Shown here piece by piece: positions 11,441 to 23,205 of a stretch of DNA of 64,000 bases. The notes below the pieces were generated by a model. The model did no database searches. It saw only the letters and a list, made by a program, of their open reading frames with translations, and had not been told where the DNA came from. Position 1 is the stretch's first letter; the number at the start of each line of letters is the position of its first letter. The stretch comes from Podocnemis expansa (lineage: Eukaryota > Chordata > Testudines > Podocnemididae). Location of the stretch: NCBI GenBank assembly GCA_007922195.1, contig ML682003.1, forward strand, positions 5,641,271 to 5,705,270. The letters run 5' to 3'. A program made the position numbers and the translations under genes.

Positions 11441-14118
11441 TTTCAAGCCAATGAGATTTTAATGACACAGCAGACTATGCAAGTGTTGTTAGTGCACTTG
11501 ACCATCAAAGTGCACAATGACATGCTCATGCCCAGTCACACATATGTATCAAAGTGCACACACACACCAGTCACATGCGCCCTAGTGCAACACAGCAGGG
11601 TCACCCCACACACACAAATGTGTGAAAAAATGTGTAGCATCAGGAACCACAAATGATACACAGCGAAGCAGCAATTATATGTCTCTTGCACCCAGGCCTG
11701 CTACGTGCTAAGGACTGTCACAGGAACATGTCGCAGCGTCTCCTCCCCAACACCCCCAACACTGCTCAGTCACGGGGAGAGGGACCAAATACTACCTGAG
11801 CCATTCCAAGGCCAAAGGGCTATTTTTAAAAGACAGGAGCTGTGATATGCTCTTCCTGCCTCTCGCACACACGCCTGAACATATGCACAACCATGTACTC
11901 TTGTCTCCTTCTTCCCTGCCCCCCCAGCACACATCAGGTAAACTAAGCCAATTCCAAAGCTTTCTCTAAAAGTGTAAATTTGGGGTACCTTTGCTGGGGT
12001 TGGCCACATTCCCAGGGGATTTTGGAGCTGTTTGTCCTTCAATTCATTGAAGAAAATTCCCTCCTCCTGTTGTTTGCAAAAACATCAAGTTTCTGTGTGT
12101 GCAATACTGGTGCATGGGGTGGGATGGGGTGCAGAGCTGAGACACCATGTGGGCACACACATTGCCATGCAGTTTGCTGAAACACAGCTACCCTGCAATG
12201 TCCTCTGGAGTTCCTCTGTGTCTACTCCCTTGATTTGAAGGATCCAATTAACCATCTTGGCTTTCTCACAGCCTCACCACAGTAGCAGCTAAGCAGCTCC
12301 TGGGTGGTTGGGTGTGACGAAGCTGAGTACAAGCCAGAGCACTGGGGGGGGGCAGTGTCACCCCTGCCCTGTAACCCTGGTCCCTGCAATGTTTTGCTTA
12401 TGTAGCCTCTCACTTGGATGACTCAATACCAGTTTTCAGGTCATTCCTGAGGTATTCATGCAGTCATAGTCTGCCAGTTCCACACTGGTTCTCACCAGTG
12501 TGAGGTACACTGCAGGGCTACCCCAGCATCCCTCCCTCCCCTGAAAGGTACAGCCTGGATTGCCCAGCCCTCTCTTCGCCAGCCCAACTCAGTTAAATCC
12601 ATTGCTCCTTCACTGAACGAACATACGCTAGGAGTTATCTTCGGTGGAGGGATCCTGATGATGCAGCGGAAACACACTGGATTAGCTGTAACAATAAAAC
12701 CTGTGTGTTACTGACTAAGAGAGAGCTGTTCAATGAGTTCGAGTAATGAGGCATAAAAAGTCAGAAATGGTTGCAAGAAAAATTAAGAGAAAACACTTCC
12801 TGGTGCCCATTCGTTGATTCAAAGCAGTTTTCTCACCACATGCTTTCCGTGGGCTTGCTGACAAAATGCACAGGTCAGGGCCCCTCCTCCAGAGCCCAGC
12901 ATATGCTTCCTTTGTCTGTCCAGGTATGGTGAAGGAGATGGGCAGGTGGAGAGTGAGAAGGGCCTTGGGGCATTTGTCCCTTTGTTGTAGTTTGAGTCCC
13001 CCTCGAGAAAACCCTTTCCAGTGGGGCACTCAGCAACAGAGAGTCTGTGTGGGAGGATGTTCCCTGCTGGCTTTTTCTTACCTATTTGAGCTCCCTTTGT
13101 TTCTCTGCCTCTGCTGCTTAAAAGCAAAGTAAGGCAAGCACACATTCCTTAGTCTGGGACAGGCCTGCCTGCCAATTTCTGTCCCAGGCCATCTGTGGGG
13201 TATGGTGCATGTGTTAATCACGCCATACAGGGGACTGTTGTAACTCTTTCTACCTGCTCTGCTCTAGCTGGGCTGAGCTTGGTGTCCCTTGTTCAGGGGC
13301 TTGGGCTGGTGTCAGGAAGGAGCTTGACTGGCACCCGGTCATGCGGCCTGGCTCTGAGAAACTGAGAAGCCCTACAGCCCATGAGAGTCCCTGGGAGTGG
13401 CACAGAGAACAGATTGCTCACTGCAGCCAAGGTCTGTCTGCTCCTTCCCAGACTGCATTCCCTGTGCTAGTGCCCTACAGGAGGTACACAGTGCTGGATC
13501 CATCGGCATATGGGGGACACCTGCCCCCTGGATTGTGGGGCTGGAGCTTGGGGCCTATGGTGTTGGGGGCTGGGATGCTGCTGTCTAAGTGGGGACCAGT
13601 GAGGAAGACTCAGAAGTGAGTCCCCCTGCATGGCAGCTGGGATCCAGGGGGACACCCTTGTGAAACATCCCCCCACCTCCAGAGCACGTGGGTCCTGAAG
13701 GCAGTCAGTGGGGAACCCTCCCCACAAGGCACAAGTGAGATTTGCTGATGAGAGGAAGGTGAATACCAGGGCCCCTCTTTCCAGACTGGTGCTTGGACCT
13801 GCCCAGGGCATGGAGCATGGTGGGGCTAGGCTGGTGCAGTCAGGTAGCAGAGCTGGCCAGGCTGGGCCATGGGTACTGCCATGCCCAAGGCATGCATGAA
13901 GAAGGGGCTGCCACCTATGCCCAATGTGCCCCCCATCCTCTCCACGCACAGTCATCACCATCCCCTCCCTGTCTCTACTGGGAACAGTACTGTGGCATCC
14001 ATGTGCCCAACGCCAAGATGCTGGAGCTCAAGACTAGAGCAAAGGTGTCCACCAGTCCCTGATTCTGCAGTGATCTTGGGTCCTGGGGCAGGTACCAGCC
14101 CCTCCCGCATTGCCTGGC
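11441..14118. other. Intergenic, unclassified
   Basis: No gene is evident. Segments near 12240-12960 (for example AACAATAAAACCTGTGTG) have the feel of a decayed retroelement, but I cannot name one. Frames are short and without signature. Confidence 0.35.
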
Positions 14119-14290
14119 AGGCAGAGATCTTTGGCTTCTGAAGCCAGAAAGGACCATGTGACCCTGGCTAAGGCAGGTCAGAGACCTACCCCTGGTCATT
14201 TCCAAAGCATTGCTCGCAGGCAAAGCAGCCAATCGTGGGTTCAACATTGCAAGTGATGGGGAATCCACCACAACACCTCCCCCTGGATGG
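14119..14290 (-). mobile_element. CR1 LINE 3' end fragment
   Basis: The plus strand reads GGCTTCTGAAGCCAGAAAGG then GACCATGTGACC and GTGATGGGGAATCCACCAC, which matches the reverse complement of a sauropsid CR1 3' terminal region. Confidence 0.55.
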
Positions 14291-14744
14291 GAAGCATGAG
14301 GGAGGCTGGGTGGAGAAGGGTTAACAGGCCTTGGCTGCTCCTTAGCAGCCGTTTCCTCAGGGCTGCTCCGTATGCAGAGCACAGCGAAGGATGCTCAGGG
14401 TGGATGGCGCGAGCCCTTCTGGTCCTGGATGGTGGAAGGGACAGTCCACCCCACAGAGCTCCATGTGATGCAGGCTGGGCAGACGGACACCTCCGCTCTT
14501 CCTGATGGGGCACCACAGCCCTGCAGCAGTGTCATCTGCCTTGGGCATTGCAGTGTACAGCCTGGCTGCCCAGCTCCTCTCAGATGATGTGGGGATGAGC
14601 AGACCCAGCCTGGGCTGTGGGACTGGGACCAGCCATTCCCTCACGTAGAGTTCAGAGGCCACTGGGCCAGGCTACCAGCCAGTCCTGGCTCTTAGCCCCA
14701 AGAGACAGGGAAAACATGAAGTACTTCCTTCCAGATCCAGGGAA

Positions 14745-14935
14745 GAACCCAGGAGCCTGCTGTTGTCACCCACCCACACACTAACCGCTAGGCTCCACCC
14801 CCTCCCAGGGTGGGGATAGAACCAAGAAGTCTCCTGCTCTAACCACTAGGCTCTACTGCCGACCAGAACAGGGCTAGAACTCAGAAGTCCTGCCCCCCCA
14901 CTCTAACCACAAGGCCTCACTCCCTCCCAGACACA
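14745..14935 (-). repeat. Three tandem tRNA-like units
   Basis: On the minus strand three imperfect units of about 60-70 bases each carry an A-box-like CTAGTGGTTAGAG and, in the best unit, GGTTCTATCCCC as a B box. Similar units lie at 29815-29900 and 58120-58255. They do not fold as complete tRNAs by eye and are treated as a tRNA-derived tandem repeat. Confidence 0.6.
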
Positions 14936-14994
14936 CACACACCAGGCCGGGGGGACAAAAGAGCTGGGGAGAGGTGATGAAGATGGGAGCTGGC

Positions 14995-15195
14995 AGCCAG
15001 GCATTGCAAAGGAGCAGCTAATGAGCTGCCAGAGCATCTGCTCCCCCTGCCAGCCACGGATGGGCGGGTGGGGGCAGATTCCTGCGCAGCCGCCCAGCAG
15101 CGCCTTCCCCGCTGCAGCCACCTGGCCAAGAGTTCCTTCAGCCTCTGCCACAGCTGCCTCATTAGTGCTGCAGCCCCTCGTTAGGATAATCAGGG
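14995..15195. promoter_or_regulatory. Candidate conserved non-coding element
   Basis: Contains GCAGCTAATGAGCTGC (a palindrome-like homeodomain motif), CCACCTGG, CACAGCTGCC and GCCTCATTAGTGCTGC in a short non-repeat block. Motif clustering suggests regulatory DNA; this is inference. Confidence 0.3.
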
Positions 15196-15714
15196 CCACA
15201 CAATGGAGGGAATGCATGAAGGGATATGCAGGAGGGAGAGATGGGGGCTGCCCACTAACACCCGTGGAAGGGCCCTGTCGGCTGCTCTGCATCTGGCCAT
15301 GAATTGGGGGCAGAACCGTCAGGGCAGAGGACAGAACAGGAGCAGCTCGTCTGGGCCGGTCGCCGTGGGCCGCCTGAGCATGGGGCTGCTCCGTTTCAGT
15401 GTGGCTGGCAGTGTTGGGGTCACCATGCACCAGCACTATGGGGATGGGGCCGGGGATGTGAACCCTGGCAGAAGGGCAGGTGGGCGTCAGTGTGAGTGGG
15501 TGGTGGGGCTGGTGCCAGCTGTGTCGATGTGTGTGGGTGGCCAGTGTCACTGGCATCCGAATGTGCGCAGGCAGCCGCGGCAGTGAGTGCAGGTGTCATG
15601 GGCAGCACCGCTGGGTACGGATCTTGGGACACACGTGCACAGGTGCCAGTGGAGGGGGGTGTGCAGGCTCAGAGTGTGCTGGTGTTGGTATCACTGTGTG
15701 TTAAGGTGTGCGGC

Positions 15715-16130
15715 TGGAAACAGCAGCAGGAGGGCTGGCCACATTTTAATGAAACCCTCCTTATTCAGGAACAAACCATCCGGATGTGCAGCAAGAAGAG
15801 CAAATATGGCAGGAGACCAGCTTGGCTTGACAGAGAAATCTCTGGTGAGCTTAAACACAGATAGGAAGTTTACTAGAAGTGGAAGCTTGGACAGATGTGT
15901 AGGGAGGATATAAAAATATTGCTTGAGCGTGTGGGAATGAAATCAGGAAGGCCAAAGCACAGCTGGAGTTTCAGCTAGCAAGGGACATGACGAGTAACAA
16001 GAAGGGTCTCTACAGGTAGGCTAGTAACAAGAAGGTCAGGGAAAGCAGGGCCCCTTATAAAATGGGGGAGACAAACTGGTGATGGATGATACGGAAAAAT
16101 CTGAAGTACAGTACACAATGCTTTTTCCCC
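15715..16130 (+). mobile_element. CR1 LINE, 5' piece of a rearranged copy
   Basis: Contains the segment with AAGAGCAAATATGGCAGGAG, GAAATCAGGAAGGCCAAAGC and ACAAGAAGGGTCTCTACAGG, which precedes the reverse transcriptase in CR1. It stops at ACAATGCTTTTTCCCC, where a Penelope-like tail begins. Confidence 0.85.
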
Positions 16131-16237
16131 CTCTTCAAAGCCTCTGATGAAGCAGGATTTTCTGCCATGGAACCTTGTGATAAATACATTTATTAAGCTT
16201 TTAAAGTGCCACAGGACTCCTTGCTCGTTTAACTCCA
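16131..16237 (+). repeat. Penelope-like 3' tail copy
   Basis: Contains TTCAAAGCCTCTGATGAAGC and AAAGTGCCACAGGACTCCTT. It sits between the CR1 piece and a truncated family 1 LTR. Confidence 0.75.
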
Positions 16238-16890
16238 TTTTGATTTGTAAAAACATAATGCATGGGGAAGACCAGAGGTGACAAAAGCAGCTGGGCCCAA
16301 CTCCATTTGGTCATCAGTCAACACCCACAGCTGCATCTATTCATTTGCAACGGGAACTGGACTGAGACCCACCCAGGTGCTGGGTGTCTACCAGCTGAAT
16401 TGGACTAACCTGCAAACTACAAATTCTTCAAGGTCTTGCTTTCTATGGACTCTAAATCATTTGTATGTATGTGATTTGCTTTAACCCTTTAACATCTCAT
16501 ATTTTGTTTCTTTTCATTTTATATTAAACCTTTAGTTCTAGTTACTAAAGGATTGGCTGGCCACCAGTATTGTTCTGTGTGATGTGGTTGACCCTCTGGG
16601 GTCAGGAGAAACCTTTTTGAGTAAAGAGGCTGGAGTTTTAAGCAGCTTTTCTCTGTATTAGACCGAGTGGCTATTTGGAAACCAGGGGTGAAATGCAGTG
16701 AAGGGGGCTGTGTATTCTGTTGGTGCTACCTGATAACCAGCGTAGGGCATCAAAAGCATGGTTTGTGTCTGTTGGGAGTCTGGCTTCAATGGCACCCATC
16801 AGGGTTTGAACAGTCTGGCTGTGTCTCATTTTTGCAACTTGCCCTGACATTTGCATATTCAGGTGGCTATCCCAGGAGGCCCGGGTCACA
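16238..16890 (+). mobile_element. ERV-type LTR, family 1, copy B (5' truncated)
   Basis: Shares AACTCCATTTTGATTTG, CTATGGACTCTAAATCATTT and TATATTAAACCTTTAGTT with copies A and C and ends GGGTCACA at 16890. The first several hundred bases of the LTR are absent. Confidence 0.75.
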
Positions 16891-18412
16891 GCAGGTCCTC
16901 AAGGAATCCATTTTGAGACACTTGGAAGAGAAAAAGATGATCAGGAACCATCATCATGGATTTACCAAGGGCTAGTCAAGTTTGACCAACCTGATTGCCT
17001 TCTAGGATGCGGTGACCAGCTCTGTGGATGTGGGGAAAGAGGTGGATGTGATATGCCTAAATGTTAGGAGAGATTTTGATACCGTCTCCCACCATATTCT
17101 TGCCAGCAAGCTAAAGAAGTTAACTTGCCAAATCATTAGGCTCAAGAGACAGTGATCAATGGCTACATGTCCAGTTGGCAGCTGGTATCAAGCAGAGTGC
17201 CCTAAGGTCAGTGCTGGGGCTGGTTTTGTTCAACATCTTCATTAATGACCTGGAGGATGGGGCAGAAGCACCCTCAACAAGTCTGCAGATGACACTGAGC
17301 TGGGGAGGATGATAAATACAGGGAGCACAGCATGGGGAGGAGGTGAGCGGCACTCAGTGGTGAAGGAGGTCCAGGACCATTTAGAAAGGCTGGACATGCA
17401 CAAGTCCAGGGGCTGGATGCAATGCATCTGATGGTGCTGAGGGAGTTGGCCAGTGTGATTGCACAACCACAGGCTGTTATCTTTGAAAATTCAATTGGGG
17501 GTTGTCCTGGATGACAGGAAAAAGACAAATATGGTGGCTATCTACAAAAAAGGGAAGGAGGGTTTGGGGAACTACATACTGCTCAGCCTCACCTCAGTCC
17601 CTGGAAAAATCATAGATGGAGCAGAGCAGGTCCTCAAGGAGTCCAAGTCACAGTGACTGAGACAGATTGAAGGACTGGGCCAAAAGAAATGTGATGAGGT
17701 TCGTCAAGGCCAAATCCAGAGTCCTGCACTTAGGCCCTGCCACAGACTGGGGACTGACTGGCCAGGCAGCAGTTTTCAGGAAAGGAGCTGGGGGTTACAA
17801 TGGACAAGAAGCTGGACAGGAGTTAATGGTGTGTCCTTGTTGCCAAGAAGGCTGATAGCATGTTGGGCTGCATTAGTGGGAGTGTGCCCAGCAGGTGGAG
17901 GGAAGGGATTATTCCCTCTATTCGGCTCTGGTGAGGCCACATCTGGAGCATTACATCCAGTTTTGGGCTCCCACTACAGAAAGAATGTGGAGAACTGGAG
18001 AGAGGCCAGAGGAGGGACAATGAGAATTATTAGCTGATCGGAGCATATGACTGATGAGGAGGGGTTGAGGAAACTGGACTTGTTTAGTCTGCAAATGAGA
18101 AGAATGAGGGGGGATTTGGTAGCAGCCTTTAGCTACCTGAAGGGGGGGTCCAGGGAGGATGAAGCTAGGCTGTTCTCAGTGGTGGCAGATGACAGAACTA
18201 GGAGCAAGGGTCTAAAGTTGCAGTGGGGAAGGTCTAAGTTAAATATTAGGAAAAACTTTTTCCCAAGGAGGGTGGTGAAGCACTGGAATGAGTTCCCTAG
18301 GGGGTGGGGGACTCTCCAGCACTGGAGGTTTTTAAGGCCTTACTTGACAAAGCCCTGGCTGGGATGCATTAGTGGGGATTGGTTCTGCTTTGAGCAGAGG
18401 TTGGACTAGATG
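16891..18412 (+). mobile_element. CR1 LINE, reverse transcriptase to 3' region, rearranged
   Basis: 16891-17296 encodes a decayed reverse-transcriptase segment (CATGGATTTACCAAGGGC, GTTTTGTTCAACATCTTCAT, GCAGATGACACTGAGCTGG). 17320-17645 is a segment that belongs upstream of 16891 in other CR1 copies. 17660-18412 resumes the normal order (GACTGGGCCAAAAGAAATG ... GGTTGGACTAGATG). The frame is broken in several places. Confidence 0.88.
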
Positions 18413-19338
18413 GCTATGTCTACATCTAAAAATTTAGTTCAGACTTGCTAGTCTGAATGAAATAAGTCCAAGGTTAGTCCAAACTAATCTTGGGCTAGTT
18501 AGGACTAACAATGGTGTGATGAAGTAAGAAAAACCTCTTGGGCTACTGTGGTTCTTCTTTTCTGTTCCTGTTCTTTGGTGATGGTATTCTGGTGATGGGA
18601 CACAGGGGTGTGATAACTATAGGTACCACTAAGGGAAGAAGGAAGATGGAGGTCAGAGAGGCAGGACCTCCGGGGCTCGTCCTGGGGGTTTACTATCTGC
18701 CCTCCTAGGTGATCTGAGAGCCAACTGTCCTAGCTGCTGTGCAAAGTGGATTGCTAATAAACCCTCTGACTGCTACACTGGCTGAGTGTCACTGCTGATT
18801 GGGACGGCTGGGACCCTCGTGGAGGGAGGAACCCCCCCCAAGGGAGACCAGACAGAGCAAGGAGCGGACTCTCTGGGCCTGGATTTGGGAAGCTGGCTAC
18901 AGGTAGCGTGGAGACCCTGGTGAATGGGAGAAAGCTCCACCGTAGCAGAATCCCTGGTGGGCTGTGAACAGAGGGGATCCAAGAGGCTTTTCTGGGTCTC
19001 CGTGACACATGGCTTTTTATTTCAAACTAGCCGTGTGTTCTAGTTCAAACTAAAGTTTTAGTTCAAACTAGCAAGAACGGCTAGTTCGACCTAATGGCTT
19101 AGTTCAGACTTTTAAAGTTCAAACTAGCCATTATGTTGCATATTGCATGTTCTTAGTTCGATCTTTAGTTTGAACTGAGCCTGCTAGTCCAGACTAACCA
19201 AGGAGTCTTGCTAGTCTGGACTAAACTTTTTCTTAAATTCTTAGTTTGGACTAAGCAAAGACTAGTGTGGCCATGGGCCAAATTAGTCCGGACTAAGCTT
19301 TCTTAGTTTGGACAAGTTTGGCAGTATAGATATAGCCA
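18413..19338. mobile_element. MITE-like element split by a solo LTR
   Basis: The left end GCTATGTCTACATC and right end GTATAGATATAGC are imperfect inverted repeats. The interior is full of TTAGTTCAAACTAG-like palindromes. It interrupts the CR1 3' end: CR1 sequence breaks at GGACTAGATG and resumes at ATGAGTCCTGAGGTCCC (19339). ATG on both sides may be the target duplication. Superfamily uncertain. Confidence 0.6.
18515..19007 (+). mobile_element. ERV-type solo LTR, family 2, copy B
   Basis: Begins TGTGATGAAG, has GCTAATAAACCCTCTGACTG as poly(A) region, and ends CTCCGTGACA. The flanks AATGG and CATGG match at 4 of 5 positions. It matches copy A at 8912-9550 in inverse orientation and lies within the MITE-like element. 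Confidence 0.85.
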
Positions 19339-19385
19339 ATGAGTCCTGAGGTCCCATTCTACCCTCATCTTTTAGGGTTCTAAGG
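19339..19385 (+). mobile_element. CR1 3' end remainder
   Basis: GAGTCCTGAGGTCCCATTC followed by a degraded terminus continues the CR1 interrupted at 18412. Confidence 0.7.
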
Positions 19386-21377
19386 CGCAATCAGAGGGGC
19401 GCCAGGGGAGGCTATTTAAATCAGAGAGGCTTTGAAGGAACATTTTGACATTGATTTCCAGTCATGTGTCTCTGTGTGATGCGCTTGGCTAGGCAATGTT
19501 TACTTGCCACCTTTCATCACCCCAGCAGTGGTTGCTACCTGAGTGTTAAATGTAGGAAGCAAATATCCCCCCTTTAGCCACAGGGTTTGACTGTGAGACA
19601 CCAATAAAGACTCATTTTATTTCAAAGGCTCCAGTTTAATAACAGGAACAGACACAAGGTTTTGGCCAAATGGGACATGACAGCAAGCGACAGGAGCTCA
19701 GAGCTGTGTGTGACTGTAGTGGTGGCTGGGAGGTCAGTCCTTGGGCATGGACGGGGTGCTGTGAGCCAGCTGGAACATGCAAGGACTGCAGTGGGCAAGT
19801 GTGGGGAGGGCATGGACAGGAGATCTGCCATGGCTGCTGATGGAGCTGGGCTTGGATGTTCTCAGATTGCAGGGTAATAATGAGGGACATCACCATCTCT
19901 GTCTTCATCGTCTGCTCCTGCCCATATCCTTTCCCGGCTCTCCAGCCACAGTCTTCCCTCTATGCTTTTCTTTTGTTACATGATACATCAGTTGACTGCA
20001 GTGCTTCCTGAAACATGCTCTCCTTACTTCTCCTGAGTCGCTGCCTTCTCTGACAGGGGTGCTCTGCGGTGCAGGGGAGGACGTCCTCAACAAAGACCAT
20101 ACTGTGAGTGCTCTCCCAGCCGTGAATTGGCGACACACATCTCTTCCATACTGGCCCTTGGTTAGCAGACAGCTCAGTGTGAGTCCAGTGAGCTCTCCAG
20201 TGGCAACAAGGGAGAATAGGAGACAAAGGGTGGCTTGCGAAGGGGATTACTACAAGTGGCTAAGGAGACTATTCTGAATGTTGGTTCCCTTTTTCACCAG
20301 CTGGAGGCACTGAACCCAATATCTCATTCCTAAGGGAAACGAGGACACAAGGGCCATCTCCTGCAAGCCTGTGACTTCTGACCAGCTCCATGTGCTGCTC
20401 ACCCATGCATCGCCCTGGTCCCTGATGAAATAATTGTCGAGTGCCTGGCAAAGTTTCTTAACAGTAGGGGGAGAAACAAGGCTGCTCTGCCAAGAAACTT
20501 CGGCAAAGGATTGCAGAATGCCTCCAGGGAAGTTTCCTAGAGATCTCTGTGAAGGATTCCAGGACATCGCCTTGTGCATTAACAAACTTCTCTGCCATGG
20601 CCCCACTGCCTAAATGGGCAGGCTCTGGTCTTAGTTTCTGTCCCTTATCCCTCCTTGCCATATAGCAAAGTACTTGAGAGCTCCATCTCCTCGCACTGTG
20701 CAGTATTAAAGGAAAATGAGGACTTACTGGAGCAACATTCTCCTGCATGCTCAAACCAGAGTGCTGGGACTGACTAGACCCATCCAGAGCAGAATAGACT
20801 CACCGTGCCATCTGGCAACCCTGTCATCTGCGCCACATTGTCCTCCAGCTCCACTTCCACGTCACAGCCTTGTCACTGGGTTGAGTTTGCTGGACTCTGA
20901 CTCTAGTTCCCCTGAAGAATCCCCAGGGCTCTTGGTGGCAGAGGTGGAGTCACCACAAGCACCAGGTTTTCAGTGCTGCACCAGAGCGTAGTTGGCCTCC
21001 CTTGAACTTCTGGTACACCTGCCTCCGCTCCTTGCTCTTTGCATGGCACTACTGTGAGTCCCTTCCATGCCCCTTTGCTGGCGTGCCACTAACAATCAGC
21101 CTGTAGGGAGCTAAGTTCCTATGGCTGGAGTGAAGCATCTGGTGCATACAGCCACCACGGGAAGCAGGGAAGACGCTGTGTGAACTGGATGCCAATTAAG
21201 GGCACAAAACAAAGAGGGTGTTTACACTGATGCTGCATCACTTTAACTACATCACAAAAATCCTTGCGCTGCTTGTCAGGGTGGTTTCATTGTGTCAACC
21301 TTGCAGGGGAGGACATCATTGGGAAGAGGGTTTCTCTGTGCACCTCTGCTGCTTTGGCAACAAAACCGGACTTTTGC
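19386..21377 (-). other. Unclassified; possible decayed transposon accessory-protein region
   Basis: On the minus strand, 19960-20226 translates to a segment with RRQRLRRSKESMFQEAL and nearby QSENIQAQLHQQPWQIS, reminiscent of the MADF/Myb-like accessory proteins of PIF/Harbinger transposons common in reptiles. Frames are broken, I find no transposase motif, and no terminal repeats were seen. It may equally be unique sequence. Confidence 0.25.
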
Positions 21378-21479
21378 CAACAGGATCACACTGATGCAAA
21401 AAAGCAAACATGAGTCTGGGAGGTATTAGCAGCAGTGTTGTGAGCAAGATCAGTGTTGTAACCAAGCTGATCAGACCTC
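21378..21479 (+). mobile_element. CR1 LINE, left part of a copy split by an LTR
   Basis: CACTGATGCAAAAAAGCAAA and GCAGTGTTGTGAGCAAGA match CR1. The copy is cut at the ACCTC duplicated by the LTR and resumes at 22683. Confidence 0.7.
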
Positions 21480-22682
21480 TGTGACCTGGGCCTCCTGGGA
21501 TAACTTTCTGAATGTGCCAAAATCAGGGCAAGCTGCAAAACCAGGGGCCAAACCCCCAAACCACTGGCTGGTGGTACTTAAACCAGTCTCCCAATCAGTA
21601 ACAAAACATGCTTCTGATTCTCCACTGTGGTCACCACCAAGCATAACAGAACAGAAACAGCCCCCTTTATTGCCCATCAGCTCCTCCAGAAGAAATAGAG
21701 TCTGCTGATCCCAAGGGGCCAACCACATCACCCAGAACAAGATAGGCTTAGATCCTACCCAAAATACCATGCTGCCAGCCAATCCTTTAGTAACTACAAC
21801 TGAAGGTTTAATATAAAAAAAATCATAATAATAAGAGAGATGTTAAAGGGAGTCAAAGTGAATCACACACATACAAATGATTTAGAGTCCATAGAAAGCA
21901 AGTTGTTGCAGAATTTGCAGTTTGCAGTTTAGTCCAATTCCTGGGGTATGCACGCAGCACTTGGGTGGGTCTCACTCCTTTATTTAGTCCCAGAAGAATA
22001 GTTCCAGAGAAGGGTGCTGGTTGCAGGCTGCACACTGAAGACAAAATGGAGATGGGTCCACTGCATTTTATCATGCTTGGCTTTTGCCACACTCTCAGAG
22101 TCCTTGCCAAATCAAAATGGAGTTGAGTCACATGGTCAGTTTGGGTGACTCATCAAACAGGTTTTTCCCCTAATCCAGGGGTCTCAAACACATGGCCTGG
22201 GGGCCACATGTGGCCCCTAAAGCTATTTCCTGTGGCCTGCAATTACCCTATAATCACCAATATTGCAATATTGTTGTATGAAAAGGTTGCAGTGGTGCAG
22301 CCCTCAGGCTACTGTTTTAGCCCTCATGCGGCCCTCTGCTAGTCCTCATGCGGCCCGTGTGGTGATTTGAGTTTGAGACCCCTGCCCTAATCCCACTGTA
22401 GCTGGGAGCTTCTTTAATGGGCCATTAAGAAGACAATGGTTTTACAGCCACCCTGTCTGCAAATGCCTTAGAATCCAATAACTTGGAACACAAATAGGCC
22501 AAACATATTCCTAACTTCTAATATAGATTTGACACCTACATGTAAACCATATAATCATTCCTAGCAGATTACAACCTTTCTACTGGTACCAAACACAGCA
22601 TATCACATGTGGATTATTGCAAATATGAAATTTTAATATGAAAGATAATCATAACAGTCCCCTAGACCCTGGCAGCATCACA
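21480..22682 (-). mobile_element. ERV-type solo LTR, family 1, copy C
   Basis: On the minus strand it runs from TGTGATGCTGCC to GGTCACA, and it has a perfect 5-bp target duplication ACCTC (21475-21479 and 22683-22687). It contains the nested hAT element 22176-22384. This copy defines the LTR ends: about 1 kb without the insertion. Confidence 0.88.
22176..22384. mobile_element. Short hAT element with perfect ends
   Basis: Perfect 14-bp inverted ends (CAGGGGTCTCAAAC / GTTTGAGACCCCTG) and a perfect 8-bp target duplication CCCTAATC at 22168-22175 and 22385-22392. Length 209 bases, non-coding, inserted in the family 1 LTR. Confidence 0.93.
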
Positions 22683-23205
22683 ACCTCACTGGAGTATTGT
22701 GGCCAGTTCTGAGAGCCCATTTCAGGAAAAACATGAATAAATTGGAGGAAGTCCAGAGAAGAGTTACAAAAATGAGTAAAGGGACAGAAAACATGACCTG
22801 TGAGAGAAGACTGAAAAACACTGGGTTTGTTTTGTCTGGAGAAGACTGAGGGGGACCTGTTAACACGTTTCAAGTACCTAAAACGTTGTGACAAGTAGGA
22901 GGGAGAAAAAAATGTTCTTGTTAACTTCTGAGGACAGGACAAGAAGAAATGGGTTTGAATTGCAGCAAGGGCAGTTTAGATTGGATATTAGGGAAAAACT
23001 TCCTAACTGTCAGGGCAGTTAAACACTGGAAAAAATTGGCTGGGGAGGTTGTGGCATCCCCATCACTAGAAGTTTTTTATAGGAGGTTAGCCAAACACCT
23101 GTCAGGGAGGGTCTAACACTCGGTTCTGCCAGGAGTGCAGGCACCTGGACTTGATGACCATACAAAGTCCCTTCCAGTCCTCCAACTCTGATTCTCTGCC
23201 CATCT
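22683..23205 (+). mobile_element. CR1 LINE, right part with 3' end
   Basis: Contains ACTGGAGTATTGTGGCCAG, GAGAAGAGTTACAAAAATGA, AAACTTCCTAACTGTCAGGG and a degraded terminus (GACTTGATGACCATACAAAG). Non-coding relic. Confidence 0.88.

Noticed and set aside
14745..14935. Functional tRNA genes
   Set aside because: A- and B-box-like motifs are present, but no complete cloverleaf can be drawn and the units are tandemly repeated and diverged.
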